From: an uncultured Ruminococcus sp. | GTDB lineage: Bacteria; Bacillota; Clostridia; Oscillospirales; Acutalibacteraceae | Direction of reading: 5' to 3' | DNA length: 56,967 bases | NCBI GenBank assembly: GCA_902761375.1 | Contig: CACWKB010000005.1 | Span: forward strand, 1 to 56,967 | In this document: positions 36,142-43,741 of the stretch, piece after piece | How the letters are laid out: every line of letters starts with the position of its first letter | How positions within the stretch are numbered: position 1 is the stretch's first letter | Program-made: the position numbers and the translations under genes | Notes under the pieces: generated by a model | The model's database searches: none | What the model saw: the letters and a program-made list of their open reading frames with translations, nothing else | What the model was told of the DNA's origin: nothing

Positions 36142-36417
36142 ATGAAAAAAACAGATCTTATTGCCGCTGTTGCCGAGCAGAGCGGACTTTCAAAGAAGGA
36201 TGCAGAGAAGGCTGTAAACGCCGCTCTGGACACCATTATCAAGGCAGTTGCCGAGGGCGACAAGATTCAGCTCACCGGCTTCGGTACATTTGAGCAGCGC
36301 CAGAGAAACGCAAGGACCGGCGTTGATCCCAGAACCGGTAACTCGATCGAGATCCCCGCTTCCAAGGTTCCCGCTTTCAAGGCAGGCAAGGCTTTCAAGG
36401 ATATCGTTAACGGTTAA
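36142..36417 (+). CDS. hup: HU-family DNA-binding protein
   Basis: Histone-like nucleoid protein that bends DNA as a dimer. 91 residues, starting [20 protein letters not shown] and carrying the DNA-binding beta arms [23 protein letters not shown] precedes the ATG. Placed between mazG and the S4 gene; a hairpin terminator or attenuator follows. Confidence 0.97.
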   Translation: MKKTDLIAAVAEQSGLSKKDAEKAVNAALDTIIKAVAEGDKIQLTGFGTFEQRQRNARTGVDPRTGNSIEIPASKVPAFKAGKAFKDIVNG

Positions 36418-36424
36418 TTTTTCT

Positions 36425-36458
36425 CGGGCTGTCTTTTCGGCAGCCCGTATTGTTTTTT
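36425..36458 (+). terminator. Terminator/attenuator between hup and the S4 gene
   Basis: CGGGCTG (36425-36431) pairs with CAGCCCG (36441-36447), followed by TATTGTTTTTT. It would lower expression of the S4 gene relative to hup. Confidence 0.85.
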
Positions 36459-36468
36459 CGGAGGCATT

Positions 36469-36708
36469 ATGAGACTTGATAAGTATTTGAAGGTGTCGCG
36501 CCTGATCAAGCGCCGCACCGTTGCAAACGAGGCTTGCGACGCCGGCAAGGTGCTCGTAAACGGCAAGCCCGCGCGCGCTTCCTATGACGTCAAGCAGGGC
36601 GACGTTCTCGAGATCGCCCTTGGCGCGCGTTCGGTCAAGGTGCGCGTCACCGAGGTCAGGGAGGTAGTCCGCAAGGAGGACGCCGACAGTATGTACGAGG
36701 CGGTTTAG
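36469..36708 (+). CDS. S4-domain RNA-binding protein (YabO/RlbA-like)
   Basis: A 79-residue protein that is almost entirely an S4 domain: MRLDKYLKVSRLIKRRTVAN, then AGKVLVNGKPAR. Matches the YabO/Hsp15-like family, which binds stalled 50S subunits or rRNA (the Bacillus relative RqcP acts with RqcH in ribosome rescue). GGAGG precedes the ATG. YabP, YabQ and DivIC, the usual next genes, are absent; a convergent operon follows. Confidence 0.9.
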   Translation: MRLDKYLKVSRLIKRRTVANEACDAGKVLVNGKPARASYDVKQGDVLEIALGARSVKVRVTEVREVVRKEDADSMYEAV

Positions 36709-36714
36709 CAAAAA

Positions 36715-36768
36715 AATAAAAAGCGCTTTCGGCGAAGTCAATTCGGTCGAAAGCGCTTTGCTTTTATT
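36715..36768. terminator. Bidirectional terminator between S4 gene and thioesterase
   Basis: AAAGCGCTTTCG (36720-36731) pairs perfectly with CGAAAGCGCTTT (36748-36759), with A-rich and T-rich flanks on the two sides, serving both convergent operons. Confidence 0.9.
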
Positions 36769-37183
36769 CGGTTTTTTCAACCTGGGGCTTCGTTCTCTCG
36801 TAATACTGCGGATGCTTTTTCTTCAGCGCCATTGGCTTGAAATCGCGGTCTACAAAGCAGTGCAGCGTGTGACCCGTGGCGGCGGTCTCGCCGTCTTTGC
36901 GCAGTATTTCGTAGCTGTACTCCATGACCGCGCCGTTGAATTTCGTCAGCCGCACGATCACCTCGATCTCGTCGCCGAAGCGTATCGGGCTGAGATACCG
37001 CGCGTAGGCGTCGACATTCGGGATGATGATCCCGTTGTCCTCCATCTCGCGTACGTTGCAGCCTATCGAGTTCATAAACGCTATCCGCGCCTCCTCAAAG
37101 TAGCGGATGTGGTTGGAGTGGTGAACGACGCCCATCTGATCGGTTTCGTAGTAGTTTGCGGTGCGTTTGTATGAAAAGCTCAT
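36764..37183 (-). CDS. Acyl-CoA/ACP thioesterase, 4HBT hotdog fold
   Basis: Hydrolyses acyl thioesters. 139 residues with YETDQMGVVHHSNHIRYFEEAR, the 4HBT/YbgC-FadM active-site block including the catalytic Asp. It is the last gene of a leftward three-gene operon, only 4 bp after the acyl-CoA ligase. Chain preference is unknown. In this context it may release or proofread acyl chains handled by the adjacent ligase and ketosynthase. Confidence 0.88.
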   Translation of the reverse strand: MSFSYKRTANYYETDQMGVVHHSNHIRYFEEARIAFMNSIGCNVREMEDNGIIIPNVDAYARYLSPIRFGDEIEVIVRLTKFNGAVMEYSYEILRKDGETAATGHTLHCFVDRDFKPMALKKKHPQYYERTKPQVEKTE

Positions 37184-37187
37184 AGCC

Positions 37188-38852
37188 TTAACCCTTCTTT
37201 GTGAGCAGACCGTTTTTCAGATCCTCTTTAGCCTGCTTTTTGATGACGAAGTGCTGCTTCTTGCCGGTTGCCGTCGTGGGCAGCTCGGTGACGAAGCGGT
37301 AGTAGCGCGGCGCCTGATATTTCGAGAGATTCGGGGATTCGGAGCAGTAGTCGAACAGCTCGTCGGCGGTCAGACTTTCGTCCGCAGGGATGACGTACGC
37401 GGCAATAGACTCGCCTCTGGTGCTGTCGGGAACGCCCGTGACGATGCACTCGGCGACCTTGGGATGGCAGTTGAGCACCTCTTCTATCCTCGCGGGATAG
37501 ATGTTCTCGCCCTTGCTGATGATCATGTCGTCCTTTCTGCCGGCGATCGTGATGAACTGCCGCTTGTCCCAGGTTCCGATATCGCCGGTGTACATCCAGC
37601 CCTTGTAGAACTTCTCCTTTGTCGCGGCTTCGTTGTTGACGTAGCAGCAGGTGGATTTTGCGGGGCATTTGATGATGACCTCGCCCTCTGTGGCGTTATC
37701 CTGCTCAACAAGCTCGTCGGGCTCCGCCTTGCGGTCGTCGTACACCTTTACGATGCGCACCTCGTCGTCGGTGCAGCTTCTGCCCGCGGTGCCGGACATC
37801 TCGGGCAGATCGAACGGGCGCAGGAAGGTGTTCCAAAAGGATTCCGTGGTTCCGTAACCGTTGAAGATATTGGGACTTAGCAGCTTCTGGAAGCGGATGC
37901 AAGCCTCCTTTTCGAGCGGACTGCCCATGGTGACTATTCCCTTGAGGCTGCCGATGTCCTTGGGATGCTTCTCCTGGCGCGAGGCGAGCAGCGTCAGTAT
38001 CGACGGCACGCCGGTGATGAAGGAGATGCCGAAGCGCTCGACATAAGAGAGCGTGGTCTTGGGATTGAAGGTGCGCATGATGACAAGCGACGCTCCGGCG
38101 TAAAGGGTAGGCGTAGGACCGCCCGAGTGCAGACCTCCGCGGTGGAACCACGGGGTCATGTTCATGGTTATGTCGGTGGGATTGATGGGGAAGTGCATGA
38201 TGACGTCGTGCGCCGAGAGCACCTCGTTGATATTGTTGAGCGGAACGCCCTTGGGAGTGCCGGTCGTGCCGGAGGTCTGGAGTCTGACGACCTCGTCGTA
38301 AATATGCGGCTGAAAATCTATGGGAGGATCGAGCTCGCTCGATCGGTCGACCAGCTCATCGTAGAGGATATGTCCCTCGGGAAGCGAAAATTCTTTTCTG
38401 GAATTATTAACGGCGACCACGAGCGTGGGCTTATGCTCGCAGAGCTCGAGAGCCTTTACCGCCGTGGAAGCGATCTCGCTGTCATAGAGGTAGACCGCGG
38501 GCTTGTTGTGGTTTATGATCTCCGAGGTTTCACCCGGTGAAAAGTTGAAGTTCGCGGGGTTGGAGATAGCCCCTATCTTCTGCGCGGCTACATATACGTG
38601 AAGAAACTGCACAGAGTTGAAAAGCTGCATAAAGATGACGTTGTTTTTGCCGACGCCCTTTGCTTTGAGGGCGTTTGCAAGGCGGTTGCAGTCCGCGTTG
38701 AATTCCTCATATGTCCACTGGCGCTTTGCCACGGGATCGATGACCGCGTTCTTGTAACCAAAGCGGCGAACATTTCGCATAAAGCCGTTGAGCCAGGTAA
38801 ATTCGCTTTCAAAGGTCTCGCGGAACATTGTGCTGTCATATGTCAGATCCAT
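37188..38852 (-). CDS. Class I adenylate-forming acyl-CoA/acyl-ACP ligase
   Basis: Activates a carboxylic acid as acyl-AMP and transfers it to a thiol. 554 residues: P-loop TSGTTGTPKG (193-202), A5 motif NGYGTTES (331-338), YTGDIG (421-426), hinge GRKDDMIISKGENIYP (438-453) and the C-terminal catalytic Lys in TATGKK. The acyl-binding residues do not let me name a substrate. It lies 29 bp after fabF and 4 bp before the thioesterase gene. Confidence 0.88.
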   Translation of the reverse strand: MDLTYDSTMFRETFESEFTWLNGFMRNVRRFGYKNAVIDPVAKRQWTYEEFNADCNRLANALKAKGVGKNNVIFMQLFNSVQFLHVYVAAQKIGAISNPANFNFSPGETSEIINHNKPAVYLYDSEIASTAVKALELCEHKPTLVVAVNNSRKEFSLPEGHILYDELVDRSSELDPPIDFQPHIYDEVVRLQTSGTTGTPKGVPLNNINEVLSAHDVIMHFPINPTDITMNMTPWFHRGGLHSGGPTPTLYAGASLVIMRTFNPKTTLSYVERFGISFITGVPSILTLLASRQEKHPKDIGSLKGIVTMGSPLEKEACIRFQKLLSPNIFNGYGTTESFWNTFLRPFDLPEMSGTAGRSCTDDEVRIVKVYDDRKAEPDELVEQDNATEGEVIIKCPAKSTCCYVNNEAATKEKFYKGWMYTGDIGTWDKRQFITIAGRKDDMIISKGENIYPARIEEVLNCHPKVAECIVTGVPDSTRGESIAAYVIPADESLTADELFDYCSESPNLSKYQAPRYYRFVTELPTTATGKKQHFVIKKQAKEDLKNGLLTKKG

Positions 38853-38881
38853 GTGATTTGCTCCTTTGCATTGTTTGAGTG

Positions 38882-40105
38882 TTAGTTATAGCGTCCTACG
38901 ATGATGCTCGAATTCTGACCGCCGAAGCCGAAGGCGTTGCTCATCGCGTGGCTGATCTCGGCTTGCTGTGCGGTGTTGGACACAAAGTCGATGCCAGCGC
39001 ATTCAGGGTCGGGCTCGTTGTGGTTGATCGTCGGAGGAAGCGTGCCGGTCTCGATGGCCTTGACGCAGGTGATCACCTCGGTAATTCCGCCCGCGCCCAT
39101 CATATGACCGGTCGCGCCCTTGGTGGAGCTGACGTAGGGGAGGGTGTCGGCGAAGATGGTCTTGATCGAGTTCACCTCGACCGAATCGCCCTTGTGGGTA
39201 GCGGTGCCATGGGCATTGATGTAGCCGATGTCCGAGGGTTCAAGCTCCGCGTCGGCGAGAGCCTGCTTCATGCACGCGATGGCGCCTCTGCCCTCGGGAT
39301 GGGGTGCGGTTACGTGGTGGGCGTCGCAAGTGTTGCCGCAGCCCTCGACCACGCCGAGGATCTTTGCGCCTCTTGCAAGGGCGTGCTCCTCGGTCTCGAG
39401 CACCAGCGCGCCGCCGCCCTCGCCGATGACAAAGCCGTCGCGGGTCAGATCGAACGGACGGCTCGCGGTCGAGGGATCGTCGTTGCGGCGCGAGAGCGCC
39501 TTGGCATTTGCGAGCGAATAGATGACCAGGGGACAGAGCACGCTTTCCGCGCCGACAGCGAGCATCACGTCAGCCTTGCCCGCCTTCATATACATGCAGG
39601 CGATGTTGACAGCGTCGCCGCCAGAGGAACAGGCGGTGCTCACGGTAAAGCTGGGTCCCTGGATATTGTAATCAATGGCGATGTTGGAAGCGGCGATGTT
39701 TCCGAGGATCTTGGGGATAAAGCGCGGACCGACCTTTTTGTGGGAGGCTCCCGAAAGCGCGTCCTGAGTGAACGCGGTGGTGGCGACGCCCGCCATGGCG
39801 GTACCCATGATGATGCCCGTGCGCTCCGGGACGATCTCGACGCCGCTCTGTCTGAGCGCTTCCTCGGCGGCGATGTAGGCGTACTGCATAAAGGGATCGG
39901 TCTTGCGGATCAGATCCTTTTCGAGGTAATCCGCGGGATTGAAGCCCTTGACCTCGCCCGCGATCTGAACCGCGAGCTCGGAGGGGTCGAAGCTCCTGAT
40001 CGTGTCTATACCGGATTTTCCGGAAGTTATGTTTTTCCAGTACTCGTCAACGCCGATGCCGACGGGAGTGACTGCGCCCATGCCTGTGATCACTATTTTT
40101 TTCAT
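38882..40105 (-). CDS. fabF: 3-oxoacyl-ACP synthase II (FabF-like ketosynthase)
   Basis: Condensing enzyme extending acyl-ACP with malonyl-ACP. 407 residues, complete, with the Cys-His-His triad: C159 in VSTACSSGGDAV, H299 in NAHGTATHKGD, and H334 with K329 in STKGATGHMMGAGG. FGFGGQNSSII ends the fold. No acpP, fabD, fabG, fabZ or accBC genes are nearby, so this is not the main fatty-acid cluster; it may be a second, special-purpose KAS II. It is divergent from a LysR gene that probably regulates it. Confidence 0.92.
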   Translation of the reverse strand: MKKIVITGMGAVTPVGIGVDEYWKNITSGKSGIDTIRSFDPSELAVQIAGEVKGFNPADYLEKDLIRKTDPFMQYAYIAAEEALRQSGVEIVPERTGIIMGTAMAGVATTAFTQDALSGASHKKVGPRFIPKILGNIAASNIAIDYNIQGPSFTVSTACSSGGDAVNIACMYMKAGKADVMLAVGAESVLCPLVIYSLANAKALSRRNDDPSTASRPFDLTRDGFVIGEGGGALVLETEEHALARGAKILGVVEGCGNTCDAHHVTAPHPEGRGAIACMKQALADAELEPSDIGYINAHGTATHKGDSVEVNSIKTIFADTLPYVSSTKGATGHMMGAGGITEVITCVKAIETGTLPPTINHNEPDPECAGIDFVSNTAQQAEISHAMSNAFGFGGQNSSIIVGRYN

Positions 40106-40171
40106 TTCCTCATTGCTCCTAAAAAATTGAAATAGCTATTTACAATCTGCATATCTCTATGCTATAGTTAG

Positions 40172-40199
40172 ATTATAACAGAAAATCCGCAAATTACAA
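40172..40199 (-). promoter_or_regulatory. Leftward promoter of the fabF operon
   Basis: Read on the minus strand: TTGTAA (40199-40194), 16-bp spacer, TATAAT (40177-40172). It lies in the 173-bp gap shared with the LysR gene, which should also hold the regulator's binding site. Confidence 0.6.
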
Positions 40200-40278
40200 G
40201 GTTCCCGATAATGCAAAGTTTTGTGTTTTTGAATAATGTTATGTGGAATGTGAATAACAAAGACCCACGGAGGCGGCT

Positions 40279-41187
40279 ATGGATATAAACCAACTGAAAT
40301 GCTTTATCACGGTGGCGCAGACGTTGAATTTTTCGGAGGCTGCGCGCAGGAATTATGTTTCACAGTCCACGGTCAGCCGCTATGTCAGCGACCTCGAAAA
40401 GGAATTCGGCGTAAAGCTCTTTACGCGCTCGCACCGGGATGTGGTCATCACGAACGAGGGCAAGATTCTGCTGCCCTACGCGATCGACATAGTCAATTCG
40501 CTGAAAAAGGCGCAGACGGTCATCCGTCAGCTCCACGACGGCACGACGGGCAAGATAACCATCGGCTGCGACGTGACCTCGCTGAGCTTTCCGTCGCGGT
40601 GCCTCTCGGCATTCGGAAAAAAATACAAGGGCATCGGCGTCGAGCTTCGCAGGCTCGATAATTCAGACCGCAGCGGAGCGATCACCGGCGGCGAGTACGA
40701 CTTCTGCTTCATGCCGCGCGACATGGTTCCCGAGAGCTCGGATATCGAGACCGTCCTGACCCACACCGAGCCGCTGGTCGTCGTCAGCGCGCCGCGCAAA
40801 CGAATAAAAAAGCAGGACTTTCGCCTCAGCGATATCTCGGGCGAGCGCCTGCTGCTGCTCTCGGAGGCTTGCGCGCCCATCCTCTATATGGAGGTCATGG
40901 ATCTGCTGCGCACCTTCCATATCTCGCCGAAAACCGACAGCTCCTTTGACGACCTCAACTCGCTGTGCATAGCCGTTTCCTCGGGGATGGGCGTGTCGAT
41001 CCTGCCCCAGAGCCTCGCGGCTTACCTTGCGGGCGACCGCGTTTCAGCCTGCCAGATCGGCGATATCGACACCTCGGTGGCTTACGTCATGGCGTGGTCG
41101 AAAAGGCTCTCGAATCCGGTCGGCGAGCTGTTTATAGAAACAGTCCGCGCCTTTGCCGACGATGACGACGGAGGCTACGGACTGTAA
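40279..41187 (+). CDS. LysR-family transcriptional regulator
   Basis: 302 residues: N-terminal winged HTH (MDINQLKCFITVAQTLNFSE, then SQSTVSRYVSDLEKEFG) and a C-terminal ligand-binding domain of the periplasmic-binding-protein type. Divergent from the fabF-ligase-thioesterase operon, the usual arrangement for a LysR and its target. The inducer is unknown; an acyl-CoA or free acid is a reasonable guess. GGAGG lies before ATG 40279. Confidence 0.92.
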   Translation: MDINQLKCFITVAQTLNFSEAARRNYVSQSTVSRYVSDLEKEFGVKLFTRSHRDVVITNEGKILLPYAIDIVNSLKKAQTVIRQLHDGTTGKITIGCDVTSLSFPSRCLSAFGKKYKGIGVELRRLDNSDRSGAITGGEYDFCFMPRDMVPESSDIETVLTHTEPLVVVSAPRKRIKKQDFRLSDISGERLLLLSEACAPILYMEVMDLLRTFHISPKTDSSFDDLNSLCIAVSSGMGVSILPQSLAAYLAGDRVSACQIGDIDTSVAYVMAWSKRLSNPVGELFIETVRAFADDDDGGYGL

Positions 41188-41214
41188 AAAAAGTATCTGA
41201 TTAATAGTATCTGT

Positions 41215-41574
41215 TTATTTTAAAAGTGAATAAACGGTCTGCGCTTCCTCCTCGGACTCGCAGGCGAAGGTCAGCAGGGGAAGCTTACGCGCTTGGATAA
41301 GGACGAAAAATCCGTCCTTGTCCGAGCGCTTTTCTACCTTGGTTATATCTCCCCGAAGAATGACGTCGATCCCGTTGTATTCGGCGGAGGCGATGGCTCC
41401 GGGAGTTATCCGCTCCGAGTCCGATTTTCCGGCGCTGCCGATGATGATCGCCATAAGACTGTTTTTGCGAAAGGCGAGGTAGTCGTCGGCGATTTGAACC
41501 GTACCGGGGCGGAAGGTGCCGGCGACACCGTCGTTAACCTTGATCGTAAATGAAGTGTATAATGATTTGCTCAT
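41215..41574 (-). CDS. Hypothetical protein, possible PH-like domain
   Basis: Not recognised with certainty. 119 residues from ATG 41574 with AAAGGA upstream; the frame extends to 41718 but without a ribosome site. The sequence is beta-rich and ends in a helix (CESEEEAQTVYSLLK), with RPGTVQIADDYLAFRK, a layout seen in bacterial PH-like domains. No membrane segment or signal peptide. Last of four leftward genes starting with rubrerythrin. Confidence 0.6.
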   Translation of the reverse strand: MSKSLYTSFTIKVNDGVAGTFRPGTVQIADDYLAFRKNSLMAIIIGSAGKSDSERITPGAIASAEYNGIDVILRGDITKVEKRSDKDGFFVLIQARKLPLLTFACESEEEAQTVYSLLK

Positions 41575-41660
41575 CTGATCAGTCCTTTTCACACTGTAAT
41601 GATGTAACGGGAAAATCAAAAAGAGGGGAGGATCATTTCTTAGATCATTAGCCGGAGGTT

Positions 41661-42005
41661 TTAGGAAAAGCTTTTTCCCTGCAAATGCAGCTCGATCGGA
41701 AGATATACTTCTTTGCATGCTGTATCGGGGGATAATTCTTCTATGATCTTTTCTTCGGTAACAGAGAGATTTCCCGTTTCGATATTGTCCGGTGAGGGGT
41801 TATTTTCCCAAGAAATATCGTAGCTTTCGGTTATTAAAACCAATTCGCCGGCATGGTTTATGCATACGAACTCCCACACAAAGTCAACATCGCCCTGCCC
41901 GCCGATCGCATAAGACGATCGTTCGCGGATCAGCTTATATTTGAATTTAGAGTTTTCGGGGTCGTTCTTAAGCTCCCAAATGCTTATTATACGTTTTTTG
42001 TTCAT
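41661..42005 (-). CDS. Hypothetical protein
   Basis: Not recognised. 114 residues, soluble, acidic and aromatic-rich (VDFVWEFVCINHAGELVLIT; SYDISWENN). Base composition is less GC-rich than the neighbours. AGGA lies about 9 bases before ATG 42005. A small hairpin, GAGGGAA (42027-42033) with TTCCCTC (42046-42052), lies upstream. Probably part of the inserted or acquired segment downstream of rubrerythrin. Confidence 0.6.
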   Translation of the reverse strand: MNKKRIISIWELKNDPENSKFKYKLIRERSSYAIGGQGDVDFVWEFVCINHAGELVLITESYDISWENNPSPDNIETGNLSVTEEKIIEELSPDTACKEVYLPIELHLQGKSFS

Positions 42006-42081
42006 GAGATGCGATCCTATATTAATGAGGGAAAGGATAACTCCCTTCCCTCAAAAAGTCAGTATTTACGCGGATTTTGGC

Positions 42082-42135
42082 TTAGCCGAAATATCTGTCA
42101 AGCAGTCCCTTGAAGCCCGCGCCGTGTCTGAAGCA
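42082..42135 (-). pseudogene. Displaced C-terminal end of rubrerythrin
   Basis: Read leftward, in the same frame and directly after the stop of the 42139-42489 gene, the sequence encodes CFRHGAGFKGLLDRYFG and stop. This matches the last helix of reverse-type rubrerythrins (family pattern ARHGKAFKGLLERYFG). The 16-bp sequence CTTAGCCGAAATATCT at 42081-42096 is repeated exactly at 42499-42514, at the end of the main rubrerythrin gene. Confidence 0.75.
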
Positions 42136-42138
42136 ATA

Positions 42139-42489
42139 TTAATGCGGAAGCATGACACCGTGAGCCCTTGTGTATCGGATCAATTCCTCCCGGGTCTTGA
42201 TGGAATCCGGGATCGTATCCAATTCGACCTTCTCCGTATTGACGCCGTTTGAAGCGGAGCCTCGTCGGATGACGGTGCGGTCGCTGTGACGGTATATCAA
42301 GCTTTCGGAAATATGTACCGGAGTTCCGTTGGAAAAAGCGCTGACGCTGATAGAGTCAAGCTCAACATCACCGGTCAGGGGTGTTGAACTGCTCGGGTCG
42401 ATGGTCTTGGGATCAAAATAAAAAGGAGATCCGGGCATCGGTGTAAAAGACTTCTTAGGGTGCAGCGTCTTCTTCTTTTTCCAAAACAT
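42139..42489 (-). CDS. Hypothetical protein inserted within the rubrerythrin locus
   Basis: Not recognised. 116 residues from ATG 42489, with AAGGTG about 6 bases upstream (GTG 42498 is inside that site). Basic N-terminus (FWKKKKTLHPKK), Pro/Ser-rich middle, then TIPDSIKTREELIRYTRAHG. No signal peptide or membrane segment. It lies between the truncated rubrerythrin and that gene's displaced tail, so it entered this site secondarily or by rearrangement. Confidence 0.6.
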   Translation of the reverse strand: MFWKKKKTLHPKKSFTPMPGSPFYFDPKTIDPSSSTPLTGDVELDSISVSAFSNGTPVHISESLIYRHSDRTVIRRGSASNGVNTEKVELDTIPDSIKTREELIRYTRAHGVMLPH

Positions 42490-42499
42490 ACGAATCACC

Positions 42500-42955
42500 T
42501 TAGCCGAAATATCTCTTTGCTCTTTTAGCCAGGTCGAACTTGCCCTCGCAGGCGCCTGCCTCGGCGTCGGCGCGCATTTTCAGGTTCTTTTCGGTGCTGT
42601 CGGTGAGCACCTCGCCGAGCAGCTCGGCAAAACGCGAAGCGTGATCCGCTTCCTCAAAGGCGTAACGCTTGAACGCCTCGGCGACCTCGGGATAGCCCTC
42701 TCTGTCGGCGACTCTCGCCATCGCAAGATACATTCCTACCTCGCTGCACTCGCCCTCAAAGTTGGCTCTGAGATCCTTGATGATGTCCTCGCTGGTGTCG
42801 TGCATTTTGCCCTCGCCGAGCTTATGCACGGTGGCGTACTCCGCTTCCTCTTCCATCGGCTTGAACTTAGAGGCTGGCTGCTTGCAGACGGGGCAAGCCT
42901 CGGGGGGCTGATCTCCTTCGTGAACATAACCGCAAACTGTGCAAACCCATTTCAT
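42500..42955 (-). CDS. Reverse-type rubrerythrin, C-terminally truncated
   Basis: Non-haem diiron peroxidase that protects anaerobes from H2O2. 151 residues: N-terminal rubredoxin with two CxxC pairs (CTVCGY, CPVCKQ), then a ferritin-like domain with [20 protein letters not shown] and [15 protein letters not shown]. Family members are about 180 residues and end with an additional helix carrying DEARHG-type ligand residues. Here the protein passes from LAKRAK straight to RYFG and stop, missing about 30 residues; a matching tail sits at 42082-42135. Activity is therefore doubtful. The start has AAGGAG-like sequence upstream. Confidence 0.85.
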   Translation of the reverse strand: MKWVCTVCGYVHEGDQPPEACPVCKQPASKFKPMEEEAEYATVHKLGEGKMHDTSEDIIKDLRANFEGECSEVGMYLAMARVADREGYPEVAEAFKRYAFEEADHASRFAELLGEVLTDSTEKNLKMRADAEAGACEGKFDLAKRAKRYFG

Positions 42956-43136
42956 AGTAAAAAACTCCTTTCAAATTAAAAATATATAAAATATCTATAT
43001 ATTCAACTTATTTTATCATACATAATGCTATTTATAATTGCAATTAGGAAAAATAACTCTAAAAAATAAAATACATCAGGTACCTGCACATTTTTGAGCT
43101 CCGCGCATAGAATGAGAAAAAACGAAAGGTGATCTT

Positions 43137-43682
43137 ATGCCCAAAATTTATCTCAGTCCCTCGCTCCAGGACAAAAACTACTACGTCGACGGCGGTACGG
43201 AGGAGTATTATATGCGCCTTATCGCCGACGCGATGGAGCCTTATCTGACCGCCTCGGGTATCAGCTTCGACCGCAGCCAGTTCGGGATGAACCCGAATCA
43301 GGTCGCCAACGACTCGAATCAGCAGAAATACGGTCTCCATCTCGCGATCCACAGCAACGCCGCCGCCGGAAATCTGGCGGGCAAGGTGCGCGGAGTGCAG
43401 ATCTACTACTACCCGACGAGCGTAAAGGGCAGGCAGCTCGCCGAGATAATAGCCGCCAATTACCGGGGCATTTACCCCGAACCGATGAATATCGCGCTGA
43501 TACCGAGCGACCGCCTCGCCGAGCTCAAACGCACAAAGGCGCCCGCGGTGCTGATTGAGACCGCCTTCCACGACAATCCCGAGGACGCGGGCTGGATCAA
43601 GGACAATATCGAGACCATTGCAAGGAGCCTGTCGCAGTCCGTCGCACAATTTTTAAATGTTCCCTTTGTTGATATTGATTAA
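43137..43682 (+). CDS. N-acetylmuramoyl-L-alanine amidase (Amidase_3-like)
   Basis: Predicted peptidoglycan amidase. 181 residues with HLAIHSNA (H68, H72), E22/E23 in GGTEEYYM and VLIETAFHDNPEDA (E141), matching the Amidase_3 zinc and catalytic Glu motifs. The usual first zinc ligand in DPGHGG is replaced by LSPSLQDKN, without His. There is no signal peptide or wall-binding domain, so it would stay in the cell unless released by lysis, as for phage endolysins or mother-cell autolysins. AAAGG precedes the ATG. Confidence 0.8.
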   Translation: MPKIYLSPSLQDKNYYVDGGTEEYYMRLIADAMEPYLTASGISFDRSQFGMNPNQVANDSNQQKYGLHLAIHSNAAAGNLAGKVRGVQIYYYPTSVKGRQLAEIIAANYRGIYPEPMNIALIPSDRLAELKRTKAPAVLIETAFHDNPEDAGWIKDNIETIARSLSQSVAQFLNVPFVDID

Positions 43683-43703
43683 ATCGCGGAAATAGGTTAT
43701 AAT
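43675..43703 (+). promoter_or_regulatory. Promoter of the LUD gene
   Basis: TTGATT (43675-43680), 17-bp spacer, TATAAT (43698-43703). The -35 lies in the last codons of the amidase gene. Confidence 0.7.
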
Positions 43704-43741
43704 GAAGAGGTCAAAAACACAGGAAAAGGAGCACAGGCAAA

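Noticed and set aside
38879-40135. Long rightward open frame opposite fabF
   Set aside because: The fabF product has complete active-site motifs; the rightward frame lacks any recognised motif or ribosome site.
43032-43046. PerR-like box upstream of rubrerythrin
   Set aside because: TTATAATTGCAATTA differs from the PerR consensus at five positions or so; in AT-rich DNA this is not convincing.
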